Source of the DNA: an uncultured Flavobacteriaceae bacterium
GTDB taxonomy: Bacteria; Bacteroidota; Bacteroidia; Flavobacteriales; Flavobacteriaceae
Assembly (NCBI GenBank): GCA_947486785.1
Contig: CANKUU010000008.1
Coordinates: 1 to 64,000 of the forward strand
Length of the DNA: 64,000 nt
Direction: 5' to 3'
Made by a program: the position numbers and the translations under genes. The notes under the pieces were generated by a model, which was given only the letters and a program-made list of their open reading frames with translations, ran no database searches and was not told where the DNA came from. Shown piece after piece: positions 1-8,694 of this stretch (its first letter is position 1; each line of letters begins with the position of its first letter).

Positions 1-635
1 TTAGAAATCATAAGTAGAATATTTTTATAATATATTGAAAGTCATTACTTTAATATACTAAATATTCTACTTTTTCTCTGTTAAAAAAACAACTTTTTTA
101 AGTCGAACTCAGGTTTTTACTAAAATTTACTGGTCGATACCAAATATTGCTAACCTAGCCAAAATGCTTAAAACGGACTAATTAAATAACGTAACTTTAT
201 AGCAGATTCTAAACAAATGCATGATAAAGCCTACGTTTTAATATAAAAAATGGCACCCTTATTTAGCAAGCATTAAACTACTTTAGCTTATAGAAAAAAG
301 CTTTATTTAAGCAGAACATATGCTTTAAATGAAATTTACATTTCTAAATAAATGTGAAACCCGTTTAATGTGCAATTGATTTATAAATGAACCTAGAATC
401 AGCTTTTGCTAAAAAACTGCCCAAAATTTAAAACGCAGGCAAAAAATAGCACAACTTTTTAATGGAGCTTATCCAAACAGATTATTTTGTGCCATTGTTT
501 TATTAGCAGAAGTACCTACCAGGCAATAACAAAAAGGTCCAAAGTAATGTATATAAACTCTAAACTAGTTTAATTACAACTTGGTTATTTTTTTAAATTT
601 TTAAAACAGAACTGAGATAAATTTGGTAAACTAAA
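1..635. other. Gene-free AT-rich stretch
   Basis: No open reading frame with recognisable protein similarity was found on either strand, and no tRNA-like arm. The only structured element is the long hairpin near the left edge, listed separately. In many flavobacteria rpsU is followed on its own strand by a tyrosine recombinase gene and a ribosome hibernation factor; here rpsU ends at a strong terminator and this silent stretch follows. That comparison is from memory, not a search. Confidence 0.5.
13..76 (+). terminator. Long imperfect hairpin followed by a T-run
   Basis: A perfect 12-bp inverted repeat (AGTAGAATATTT at 13-24, AAATATTCTACT at 60-71) encloses a second AT-rich stem (TATATT 31-36 with AATATA 52-57, then AAAG 38-41 with CTTT 48-51). 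The plus strand runs straight into five T. It could terminate a plus-strand gene lying left of the window, or be a dispersed palindromic repeat. No gene inside the window explains it. The stem is almost free of G-C pairs, which is weak for a terminator. Confidence 0.35.
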
Positions 636-660
636 AAAAGCCTCACATTGTGAGGCTTTT
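636..660 (-). terminator. Rho-independent terminator of rpsU
   Basis: A perfect 12-bp inverted repeat, AAAAGCCTCACA (636-647) and TGTGAGGCTTTT (649-660), lies about 20 bases downstream of the rpsU stop on the minus strand. Reading the minus strand, the stem is followed by a run of T (complement of the A-run at 633-639). This is a textbook intrinsic terminator and ends the minus-strand transcript. Confidence 0.88.
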
Positions 661-681
661 AATATCTATTTTAGACTTGAA

Positions 682-876
682 TCAAATTTCTTCTTGATCT
701 CTTAAGCCTTGAATATATTCAGCTTTTTGAATTTGAGCTCTTCGAGCTACTGAAGGCTTTGTGAATGCTTGTCGCTTTCGCAACTGACGCATTGTACCTG
801 TTTTGTCGAACTTACGTTTAAAACGTTTTAAAGCTCTATCGATGTTTTCTCCTTCTTTTATTGGTATAATTAACAT
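682..876 (-). CDS. rpsU: 30S ribosomal protein bS21
   Basis: 64 residues, basic, starting MLIIPIKEGENIDRALKRFK and containing the conserved KFDKTG and RKRQAFTKPS stretches of bS21. It binds the small subunit near the 3' end of 16S rRNA. Unlike nearly every other gene here, its ATG is preceded by a full Shine-Dalgarno. In Flavobacterium johnsoniae bS21 takes part in hiding the anti-Shine-Dalgarno, and its own gene keeps a strong SD for autoregulation (established knowledge); the sequence here fits that. It lies about 110 bases downstream of the acyl-CoA dehydrogenase gene on the same strand and ends at a strong terminator. Confidence 0.97.
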   Translation of the reverse strand: MLIIPIKEGENIDRALKRFKRKFDKTGTMRQLRKRQAFTKPSVARRAQIQKAEYIQGLRDQEEI

Positions 877-880
877 GGGC

Positions 881-893
881 TACAACCTCCTTT
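881..893 (-). promoter_or_regulatory. Perfect Shine-Dalgarno of rpsU
   Basis: On the minus strand the rpsU ATG is preceded by AAAGGAGGTTGTA, with GGAGG nine bases upstream of the ATG. It can pair with the complete 16S anti-SD CCTCC. Most other starts in this window have no such motif, so this site stands out. It is the probable basis of translational autoregulation by bS21, which occludes the anti-SD in flavobacterial ribosomes (known for Flavobacterium; inferred here). Confidence 0.85.
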
Positions 894-988
894 CTTTAGT
901 GATTAAGAGTGCAAATATATAAACTAATTTACAATCTACAACCAAATATTTACTATTAATCTAAAATTAGCTTAAGCTACCCAAATCG

Positions 989-2158
989 CTAGCTTTTCGG
1001 GACACTATACTCCTTTTTATCAACGACCATCTTTGCTATTATTTCTCGAAGTATTTCCGAAGTACCCCCGCCTATAGGCCCAAGACGACTGTCGCGCAAC
1101 AATCTAGCCATAGGGTAATCTTCCATATACCCATATCCTCCTAAAAACTGCAAACATTCATAAATAACCTCATCTGCCATTTTAGTAGATCTCAACTTAG
1201 ATATTGTAGCCTCTTTAACTACATATTGACCCAGTTGTAATTTATGAGCTACTGAATAATTGTACTCTCGGCACATATCCATATCGGCATACAAATCTGC
1301 AATTTTGTGTCTTAAAGCTTGGTATTGGTTAATTTTTTTACCGAAAGTTTCTCGCTCTGACATATATTGAAGCGCGTACTCAATAGCATAATCAGCTCTC
1401 GCATGAGCATTAATGCCCATAACAAGGCGTTCTAAAGCAAAAGCTTGCATGATGTAAGTAAATCCTTTTCCAATTTCTCCTAAAATATGAGTAGCTGGCA
1501 CTTTAACATTATCAAAAGCCAATTCCGCAGTATCTGATGCTCTCCACCCTAGTTTATTTAATTTGTTTGCAGAAACACCTTTACTATGCCTATCAACAAC
1601 AAAAATAGTAATCCCTTTATTACCTGCCGCAGGATCGGTCTTAGCTGCAACAATCATATAGTCGCAATACACTCCATTTGTAATAAAGGTTTTTGAACCA
1701 TTTATTATGTATGAATCTCCATCTTTAACTGCCGTTGTTCGCATACCTGCAACATCACTACCGCCAAAAGGCTCACTAACACCCAAACAACCAATTTTAT
1801 CACCTAATACGCTTGGCTCTAAATACTCTTTACGAAGTTCATTACTGGCATTTTTTTTAAGATGAGTCATAGCCAAATAAGCATGAGCCCACATGGCTGC
1901 AGCAAAACCGCCAGAGTTAATTTTCTGCAATTCTTCAAGAAAAATAACGGTATAAAACAGATCTAAATCTAAACCACCATCAGCCTCAGGAATTGCAAGA
2001 CCAAAATAGCCCATCTCACCAAACTTTTTCCAAATGAAACGATCTATTTTACCAGATTCTTCCCATTTATCGATATATGGACTAACTTCTTTCTTTAAAA
2101 ATTCTTTAAGACTTTCTCTAAATAATTGATGCTCTTCTGTGAAATATATGTGCTGCAT
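989..2158 (-). CDS. Acyl-CoA dehydrogenase
   Basis: 389 residues, normal length for the FAD-dependent acyl-CoA dehydrogenase family, which introduces the alpha-beta double bond in acyl-CoA and passes electrons to ETF. Visible are the FAD/substrate loop GVSEPFGGSDV (about 126-136), WRASDTAELAFDNV (about 205-218) and the C-terminal GGGTSEILRE. The Glu of the usual YEGT catalytic motif is absent (GGGT), but Glu243 in FALERLV matches the alternative catalytic base of isovaleryl- and long-chain-type enzymes. This points to a branched- or long-chain substrate; exact specificity is unknown. It starts four bases after the stop of the HhH gene, so is probably co-transcribed with it. Confidence 0.9.
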   Translation of the reverse strand: MQHIYFTEEHQLFRESLKEFLKKEVSPYIDKWEESGKIDRFIWKKFGEMGYFGLAIPEADGGLDLDLFYTVIFLEELQKINSGGFAAAMWAHAYLAMTHLKKNASNELRKEYLEPSVLGDKIGCLGVSEPFGGSDVAGMRTTAVKDGDSYIINGSKTFITNGVYCDYMIVAAKTDPAAGNKGITIFVVDRHSKGVSANKLNKLGWRASDTAELAFDNVKVPATHILGEIGKGFTYIMQAFALERLVMGINAHARADYAIEYALQYMSERETFGKKINQYQALRHKIADLYADMDMCREYNYSVAHKLQLGQYVVKEATISKLRSTKMADEVIYECLQFLGGYGYMEDYPMARLLRDSRLGPIGGGTSEILREIIAKMVVDKKEYSVPKS

Positions 2159-2162
2159 AGCA

Positions 2163-3053
2163 TTATTCTTTTAACGACAAATATAGAGCTATTCTCTCGA
2201 TTTTTTTTGCCGGAAAATTTTCAATATTTATCAATTCCTCAAAAGAATCTATCGTTCCTTTAGAATTTCGATAATTAACTAGATCAATAGCGACATCTTC
2301 TTGAAGATATATCAATTTCGTTAACATTTCAACAGAAGCTGTATTTATGTTAATTTTTTTAATTTTTGGAGTATTCAACACCTTAAATCTATTTAGAGCA
2401 CGCTTTACAACTTCTTCTTTTAGTCCGTATACATCATATAGCTGTTCGGCTACCAAAAAACCACCCAACCTATCTCTAAATTTTATTATCCTTGCTGATA
2501 GTTTTTCTCCAATACCATTTACTTGTTTAAGATCTTCGATGGTAGCCGTATTTAGATCTTTATATCCTTCTTTTTTGGATATACCATCTCTACTCAAGTT
2601 TGAGCTAGAAGTTGGAGGTGTTTTTGTCTTTTTATTTGCATTCACCCAATCTGGAAATTTAAAATAAGGCGCAATATGCTTTAATAATGAGTCTGAAATT
2701 AAAGTAACATTCTGAAACTCTTTTGACGAGTTAACGTATTTGTTTTGTTTTCTAAAATGGTGAAGGCGATCTATTTCGATTGTAGACATACCTAAGGTAT
2801 ACCCTTTATAATCTGAAATAAAATTGGGATTAAACGGATAAATTGTGATTGAATCTCTTTGCAAAGCTTCTTGTTTTAAAGAATCAATCTTGCCCTGTAA
2901 TTCAGAATCTAAATAAAAGGATGTCGTATTATTTACAGAAAATCTTTGTACTAAATAATACCCTACTTGAATTAAAATTATTATCAGTAGTAAAAAGAAA
3001 ATCCCACTTCGTTCTTGTTTATTAAACTTGAAGTGGGATTTGAAATTTTTCAA
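2163..3053 (-). CDS. Membrane-anchored helix-hairpin-helix protein
   Basis: 296 residues. One hydrophobic segment at about 18-36 follows a basic N-terminus, predicting a single-pass inner-membrane protein with most of the chain outside the cytoplasm. The C-terminal half carries two ComEA-like helix-hairpin-helix units (LNTATIEDLKQVNGIGEKLS at about 167, and ININTASVEMLTKL at about 233). Such motifs usually bind DNA without sequence specificity; in ComEA they capture incoming DNA. In Bacteroidota this family is widespread and uncharacterised, so a role in DNA uptake is only a possibility. It sits 7 bp after the symporter gene and 4 bp before the dehydrogenase. Confidence 0.8.
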   Translation of the reverse strand: MKNFKSHFKFNKQERSGIFFLLLIIILIQVGYYLVQRFSVNNTTSFYLDSELQGKIDSLKQEALQRDSITIYPFNPNFISDYKGYTLGMSTIEIDRLHHFRKQNKYVNSSKEFQNVTLISDSLLKHIAPYFKFPDWVNANKKTKTPPTSSSNLSRDGISKKEGYKDLNTATIEDLKQVNGIGEKLSARIIKFRDRLGGFLVAEQLYDVYGLKEEVVKRALNRFKVLNTPKIKKININTASVEMLTKLIYLQEDVAIDLVNYRNSKGTIDSFEELINIENFPAKKIERIALYLSLKE

Positions 3054-3060
3054 ACCTATA

Positions 3061-4680
3061 CTAATTAAAGTTTGCCTTTATGTCTGATAGATAAGAATTT
3101 AATTCCGCTTTTACCTTAGGAAACAAGAATAATAGACCTACCATATTTGGAAAAACCAACGCTAAAATCATTGCATCTGAAAATTTAATTACTGCATCTA
3201 AAGTTGCCGCTGCACCTATAACAACAAATAGTAGAAACAAAATTTTATAAACGGTGTCAGCTACTTTACCTCTTCCGAAAAGAAATTTCCAAGATTGTAG
3301 ACCATAATAAGACCACGAAATCATTGTAGAAAATGCAAACATGATAATTGCAATTGTCAATACATATCTAAAACCTGGTATTACCGAGTCGTATGCCATT
3401 GACGTTAAATCAACGCCCCCTACATAAGTCTGAGAATCAGTTAACAAAACCGTACTACCTACTGCATTTCCGTACTCAAATGCACCGGTATCCATATTAA
3501 AGAAAATAATAACCAAAGCCGTCATGGTACAAATTACAACCGTATCAATAAATGGCTCTAATAGCGCAACAACACCCTCACTAGCAGCGTATTTAGTTCT
3601 TACTGCAGAATGTGCAATTGCCGCCGAACCAGCTCCTGCTTCATTTGAGAAAGCCGCTCTTTGAAATCCAACAATTATAACACCTACAATACCACCAATA
3701 CCTGCTGCGGGTGTAAAGGCACCAGCGAAAATCATCCCGAAAGCATCACCTACATATTTAATGTTTGCAAAAATGATAACCAAAGATGCCAACACATAAA
3801 TACCTGCCATAAAAGGAACAATTTTTTCAGTAACGCTTGCAATCTTTTTAATTCCTCCAATAATAACGATGCCCACTAAAACAGCCATTATTACACCGAT
3901 AATAAGACCTGTTGCTCCACCTTCTAAATTAAACATAGTGGTTAATTGAACTGCGGCTTGATTCGACTGAAATGCATTTCCTCCACCAAAAGAAGCCCCA
4001 ACGCATAGAATTGCGAACAATACACCTAAAACTTTACCAAGACCTGCGCGTCCGTTTTCTTTTAACCCTTTTGACAAATAATACATTGGACCTCCGTATA
4101 CGGTTCCGTCTTCTCCAACATCTCTATATTTTACACCTAAAGTACATTCTACAAATTTTGTAGACATACCTATTAGACCGCATATAACCATCCAAAATGT
4201 GGCTCCTGGTCCACCTAGTGCAATTGCTACGGCAACACCAGCAATGTTACCCAAACCTACAGTACCTGAAACAGCTGTTGCTAAGGCTTGAAAATGGCTA
4301 ACCTCACCGTCTTTACTTTCATCGCCGATTGTATCCACAATATCGCCGTCTACCACATTTAAATTTGACTTTTCAACACCGTGATCATCCATCTCATCAT
4401 ACTTTCCACGAACGGTATTAATTGCAAGGCCAAATTTAGAAATACCCGGAACCTTGAAATAGATGGTGAAAAATGTAGCACCAAGTATCAATAATATTAA
4501 TACTATTGGTAAATCATAACCAGCTACAGGTATAGGAGTAAGAACAAAACCCTCCCACCAAGTGGCAAAGGGCATAAATGCATCGTTTACTCTTTCATCA
4601 ATCGTCTTTTCTGCAGTTTCTTGAGCAATAGAAAAAAGAGGGAATAGTAAAGTAAAAATTGAAAGAACTTTGTACTTCAT
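3061..4680 (-). CDS. Sodium:alanine/glycine symporter (AGCS family)
   Basis: 539 residues with many hydrophobic helices and the family hallmark SGTVGLGNIAGVAVAIALGGPGATFWM-type stretch (about 137-165), plus GPMYYL and FSNEAGAGSAAIAHSA. It imports small amino acids such as alanine or glycine with Na+. Compared with the usual 450-480 residues it has a cleavable-looking N-terminus (ends FSIAQ, about residue 20) and an acidic insertion of roughly 40 residues between the first membrane helix and the conserved core. Transcribed with the downstream HhH gene; about 110 bases separate it from the K+ channel gene upstream. Confidence 0.92.
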   Translation of the reverse strand: MKYKVLSIFTLLFPLFSIAQETAEKTIDERVNDAFMPFATWWEGFVLTPIPVAGYDLPIVLILLILGATFFTIYFKVPGISKFGLAINTVRGKYDEMDDHGVEKSNLNVVDGDIVDTIGDESKDGEVSHFQALATAVSGTVGLGNIAGVAVAIALGGPGATFWMVICGLIGMSTKFVECTLGVKYRDVGEDGTVYGGPMYYLSKGLKENGRAGLGKVLGVLFAILCVGASFGGGNAFQSNQAAVQLTTMFNLEGGATGLIIGVIMAVLVGIVIIGGIKKIASVTEKIVPFMAGIYVLASLVIIFANIKYVGDAFGMIFAGAFTPAAGIGGIVGVIIVGFQRAAFSNEAGAGSAAIAHSAVRTKYAASEGVVALLEPFIDTVVICTMTALVIIFFNMDTGAFEYGNAVGSTVLLTDSQTYVGGVDLTSMAYDSVIPGFRYVLTIAIIMFAFSTMISWSYYGLQSWKFLFGRGKVADTVYKILFLLFVVIGAAATLDAVIKFSDAMILALVFPNMVGLLFLFPKVKAELNSYLSDIKANFN

Positions 4681-4789
4681 AATTTGAGTTTTGGTTTAGT
4701 TTTAAAGTTTGACTAACGTTGAATTAAATTTGTCAGGTGTGAATATCCTAAAAATAAGCTACACAATCAAACAATATGATAAAATATAC

Positions 4790-5797
4790 TTAGACAATGT
4801 GAAACATTTCGTTCAATTTTCGAATTTGTTCAGGTCTGCCTAAAACGATAACCTTGCTTTTAGGCTGTAATTGCAAATCAGCTTCTGGGTTAATAATATA
4901 CTCCCCTTCTGGATCAATATACCCAATAATTGTGCAGCCAGTTCTATTTCTTAAATCTAAATCTCGAAGCGAATTGCAATCTACCTGACCGGCAAATTCT
5001 TCAATAGCAACTTCCTCTAAATTTGTGGTATGTACCCCTTCTACTGATAACTTATCCATAAAAGTAATTAAATCTGGCATTACCACAAGAGATGCCATAT
5101 GGTCACCCCCAATTTTATCAGGCATTATAACTTTATTTGCCCCCGCTAAAACTATTTTTCGTTGCGAGTTTAACAAAGAGGCCCTACTAATTATAAATAA
5201 GTTATGGTTTAATTGCCGCGCAGAAAGCACAACAAAAAGATTAGCTGCATCATCGGGCATAGCTGCTATTAAATATTGTGCCTTTTCAATACCAGAATCA
5301 AGTAAAATTTGATCATCCGTAGCGTCGCCTTCTACAAAGAGTACGTCAGATTCATATTTTTCGATAACCTCTTTGTTTTTTTCAATCACTACAAAAGGTT
5401 TCTTGTAGGCGTTTAATCGCTCTGCAGCCTGCATACCATTACGCCCATAGCCACACAAAACCACATGATTTGACAAACTATTAATTTTATTTTTCACTTT
5501 TCTTGTTTTTAATAATTCTAATGAGTTTCGTCCTAAAATATATTCAGTAATAACAGAAATTGCATAACCTAAAATAAAAACACTTGCTAAAATTAAAAAT
5601 ATGGTAAATATTTTAGCTGTATTATCTAATGGCTGCACTTCATGATAGCCAACTGTAGCCATAGTGATAACAGTCATATAAAATGCATCTATCCAAGAAT
5701 AGTCAGATATAAAGCGATAACCAAGCACGCCAAATAGCAAGACCGCTAAAATTAGCGTTGATGCCACATAAATTTTAGATCGAGAAAGTTTAATCAT
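4790..5797 (-). CDS. Two-TM potassium channel with RCK domain
   Basis: 335 residues. TM1 at about 8-28, a pore loop with selectivity filter TVGYHEV (about 48-54), TM2 at about 61-88, then a cytoplasmic RCK module: Rossmann-type VVLCGYGRNGMQAAERLN (about 112) with GxGxxG nucleotide site, and a TrkA-C domain from about 250. This is the MthK/Kch layout: a tetrameric K+ channel gated by ligand binding to the RCK ring. Filter TVGYHE differs from TVGYGD at the two last positions, as is common in prokaryotic homologues. It begins 2 bp after the PspC-like gene, which implies one transcript. Confidence 0.9.
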   Translation of the reverse strand: MIKLSRSKIYVASTLILAVLLFGVLGYRFISDYSWIDAFYMTVITMATVGYHEVQPLDNTAKIFTIFLILASVFILGYAISVITEYILGRNSLELLKTRKVKNKINSLSNHVVLCGYGRNGMQAAERLNAYKKPFVVIEKNKEVIEKYESDVLFVEGDATDDQILLDSGIEKAQYLIAAMPDDAANLFVVLSARQLNHNLFIISRASLLNSQRKIVLAGANKVIMPDKIGGDHMASLVVMPDLITFMDKLSVEGVHTTNLEEVAIEEFAGQVDCNSLRDLDLRNRTGCTIIGYIDPEGEYIINPEADLQLQPKSKVIVLGRPEQIRKLNEMFHIV

Positions 5798-5799
5798 AT

Positions 5800-6027
5800 T
5801 TAAAGGTCAAATACAGAGCTTCTTTTCGTATAAATCAAATCCTTAATTTTTAACCAAAAAGCTAAAAAGAGATATAATGCAAAGCCGAACCCTACAGTAA
5901 CAAACGTAACATAAATAAATGATGTTCTTACCACCCTTGCGCGAATACCTAATCTTTCTGCAATACGACGACATACTTCAAAACCTCGCTTTTGAAAATA
6001 GTATAGTACATTGTAAAACATATTCAT
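5800..6027 (-). CDS. PspC-domain small membrane protein
   Basis: 75 residues. An amphipathic N-terminus (FQKRGFEVCRRIAERLGIRARVVRTSFIY) is followed by one hydrophobic helix (about 38-60) and a basic tail. This matches the short PspC-like proteins of flavobacteria, which resemble the PspC part of the phage-shock system but occur without pspA. It lies immediately upstream of, and is probably co-translated with, the RCK channel, which suggests an envelope or ion-stress role (inference). An alternative start two codons downstream is possible. Confidence 0.8.
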   Translation of the reverse strand: MNMFYNVLYYFQKRGFEVCRRIAERLGIRARVVRTSFIYVTFVTVGFGFALYLFLAFWLKIKDLIYTKRSSVFDL

Positions 6028-6472
6028 GGTGTAAATCTAATTAAAAAGTTTTTTAGATAAAATCTACTAGGCCTAAACCTGAGTTTTCAATTACGCATAA
6101 GTACCCAAAAAAATATCTAATGGCGTTTTCGTAATTGTTTCAAATTTGATTAAAGTTTGTTGGTAACTTTAAAGTACACTAAAGCACCAACAAATTGTTT
6201 CCTAGAACAGAAAAGCCTTAGAAATGAAAATTGATAGCGAGCATCTTGTTTTTTTACTAGTCGATTTAGTTTAACAAAACATTTTCTTACTCCTATAAAA
6301 TCTCAACAGTCTTAATTACGATTTTTAAATGTAAAGTCTACTTTTTAAATTGCAAATCCTCTTTGGGGTTTCGCTAAGTTGATAATTATCGTCCCGAATT
6401 AAGAGCATGAACATAATTATATCTTAAACCTACAAGATTTACCTTTTAGCAATAGGAGCTCTAATACCATGT
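6028..6472. other. Gene-free interval with one inverted repeat
   Basis: No coding region is supported. A 9-bp inverted repeat, TTTGTTGGT (6156-6164) and ACCAACAAA (6186-6194), encloses the palindrome ACTTTAAAGT (6166-6175). It has no T-tail on either strand. The interval separates the stop of DUF2851 from the start of the PspC-like gene on the minus strand, so it should contain the promoter of the PspC/channel transcript; I could not pick a convincing TAnnTTTG there. Confidence 0.4.
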
Positions 6473-7750
6473 CTACTTTTTTAATAATGAACAACCAATT
6501 GCACATGATAAGCACTTATTTTTAGTACAATACTTTTTATACAATTGCAGTATTGCTTGGCTATCCTTACTGTTTTTAGCAACTAAACCATGCTTTTTAA
6601 AATTTGATGTAATTGTATTTTTCTCGGCATTAATACTTGTCATAATCGTAAGTATACGCTCATTTACATCTAAACCTGAATACTTTGCATAACAGAATTT
6701 TAGGGGTAAAATCGTATTTATCACCAACAAATCAATAAATGATTTTGTGAGCTTTTTACTACTTATTTTAGAAGATTTACCAAAGGTAAAATGACTATCC
6801 CAGTAGTCACTTGCCTTTACATCAAACAAACTATATATTTCTTCTATAGAAGATGCATTTATTAATTTATCAAACAAATGCTGTTGTTGTGCGTACAAAT
6901 TAGCCAATTGAGAAAGTCGAATTGTTGGAAAATTAGCAGGTCTAAGTTTAAAAAAATCGGGCTTTAGTGCATTAGAGTTGTCTAATCCAAATTTTGCTTT
7001 TAGGTATTTAAATTCGCTTTTAAGTTCAAAAAAATAGGTGTCATAAACCGTATCATTTTCTAACAATATAGACATTCCAAAAAATAAGCTCTCTAATTTT
7101 GATGCTTCCCCTTGTAATTTGCGAATTATAGAAAAATCAATGGTGTTAGCAAGGTTTTCAAAAGATGCTCCATTAATATTTAATCCAAAGTTTTTTAACA
7201 AAAGCTGAAACATCACTCGTTCCCAATTATTTTTAGATTTTTGCAATAATACAGTTATGTGCTGTGCTTTATCCTCTAACCGTTCAAAGTACAAACGATC
7301 TAGCCAATTTTGTATTAAAAACAAGTCTATTTGATTAATATGTTTTTCGCAATTAATAAACGTCTTTTGCTTCTTGTCAAATAAATTTTGATAGGCTTTA
7401 AGTAATTCTTTTGATATATATTTTTTTAATTCGAGCGTAGGAATTTCAGAACCATCGTTTCGAAAAACACTTAAATCATCTGACCAAACTACATGTAAAA
7501 CTACAGAATCATAGTTAGTGTCGTTTTGGTGCATATGCGCATACCAGTCTGAAGATTTACAATGAACTTCAACATTGCCTGCCCATAATTGACCATTAAT
7601 CTTCATTCGAGCATTAAAAAAATCAGGACCGGCTAGATGATTATGAGTTCCTGTTTCTATCAACAAAATAGCTTCGCCCTTGGTAGTAGCTAAATCTGTT
7701 AAAGCTAGCTTTTTATATTTCCAAATAAAATGTAACAGATCTTCGCGCAT
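6473..7750 (-). CDS. DUF2851 family protein
   Basis: 425 residues, full length for this Bacteroidota family of unknown function. The N-terminus has the conserved GPDFFNARMKINGQLWAGNVEVH block (41-63) followed by W69, H72 and H74 and by the strand VVLHVVW. The Asp43...Glu61-x-His63 spacing looks like a nuclease-fold core, but this is only my inference. The extreme C-terminus has four cysteines, C408-x4-C-x2-C-x3-C420, able to bind a metal or an Fe-S cluster. It stands between the rhodanese gene and the PspC gene on the same strand, with long gaps, and is probably its own unit. Confidence 0.85.
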   Translation of the reverse strand: MREDLLHFIWKYKKLALTDLATTKGEAILLIETGTHNHLAGPDFFNARMKINGQLWAGNVEVHCKSSDWYAHMHQNDTNYDSVVLHVVWSDDLSVFRNDGSEIPTLELKKYISKELLKAYQNLFDKKQKTFINCEKHINQIDLFLIQNWLDRLYFERLEDKAQHITVLLQKSKNNWERVMFQLLLKNFGLNINGASFENLANTIDFSIIRKLQGEASKLESLFFGMSILLENDTVYDTYFFELKSEFKYLKAKFGLDNSNALKPDFFKLRPANFPTIRLSQLANLYAQQQHLFDKLINASSIEEIYSLFDVKASDYWDSHFTFGKSSKISSKKLTKSFIDLLVINTILPLKFCYAKYSGLDVNERILTIMTSINAEKNTITSNFKKHGLVAKNSKDSQAILQLYKKYCTKNKCLSCAIGCSLLKK

Positions 7751-7825
7751 GATTGACTTTGAACAAGAACTTGCGCATCAATATATGAAAAATTAATGTA
7801 AGATAAATAGTAAATTAAAATTAGA

Positions 7826-8137
7826 TTATTCTGACACTTCTCCTTGCCAGTTCATAAACCCACCTTCTAAATTATAGGTATTTTCAAAACCTATACTATT
7901 CATAATAGCACATGCCTGACCGCTTCGATTTCCACTTCGGCAATAGACATAATAGTTTTTGCTTTTATCTAATTTTTGAAGTTCGTCAATAAAACCCTGT
8001 CCTAAGTAAATATCTATATGATTTGCGCGAGGTATATAACCTTCTTCAAACTCATCATCTGTTCTAACGTCTAAAATAAACGCATTTTCATCTTTTTCTA
8101 ATTGCTCTGACCACTGTTCTTGTGATAAATTTGCCAT
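7826..8137 (-). CDS. Single-domain rhodanese
   Basis: 103 residues from the internal ATG at 8137 (MANLSQEQW). The frame stays open upstream to 8314, but that extension has no rhodanese similarity and would sit in front of a complete domain, so I reject it. Domain landmarks: FILDVRTDDEFEEGYIPRANHIDI (about 20-43) and active-site loop YCRSGNRSG with Cys66. Single-domain rhodaneses carry sulfane sulfur on this cysteine; the physiological acceptor is unknown. No signal peptide, so cytoplasmic. Confidence 0.88.
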   Translation of the reverse strand: MANLSQEQWSEQLEKDENAFILDVRTDDEFEEGYIPRANHIDIYLGQGFIDELQKLDKSKNYYVYCRSGNRSGQACAIMNSIGFENTYNLEGGFMNWQGEVSE

Positions 8138-8314
8138 TCTACTATTGGGTTTAATGTATTTATTTTTATTGTTTAGCAATGAGTAGATTAAAAAACGATT
8201 TAAATCTGTTTTGTTGCTAACATTATCAAAAATACAATTTCCATACCAAAGCTTTGCTATTGCTTTTAACAAAAAATTGTAACACAACGTTACCCGATAA
8301 AAATTGATAAACAA

Positions 8315-8694
8315 TATATTTGGCTAAACAAAATTTGATTTAACACACCTTTAAACAAAATAGCCTATTCCGTAAAACAGAAAATATTGGAACAGCAGTA
8401 TAACGCTTAAAATTTTAAATGACCTTAGGAAAAGAATTAAAACTTATCCAATTTAAACATAAAAGGTTGATTAAAACAAGACTCTAATACCGCTAGCAAA
8501 CATACTACTCATATAAAAGTTTGTTGCTCGATGCAGTATATTTAAAACGTAGTGCCCTATAATCAACAAGAAGATTGTAATATCAAACAAAATACATTTA
8601 AAAGTGTGATCTAAAAAAGAATCTTAAATAGCTTAATTTTAAAAACAAATTTTAAAACAGAAACACTAATTAATACAAATTTTAAATTATCAAC
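8315..8694. other. Intergenic interval between rhodanese and yceI
   Basis: Divergent interval without a supported gene. It must contain the promoters for the rhodanese gene (minus) and the yceI-like gene (plus). I found no clean TAnnTTTG close to either start, and no stable hairpin. Confidence 0.4.

Noticed and set aside
6156-6194. 9-bp inverted repeat between DUF2851 and the PspC-like gene as terminator
   Set aside because: No T-run on either strand and wrong distance to the neighbouring stop codon; kept only as a note in the interval entry.
8138-8314. N-terminal extension of the rhodanese frame
   Set aside because: The domain is complete without it, and the extension has no conserved sequence; the internal ATG at 8137 fits the family start.
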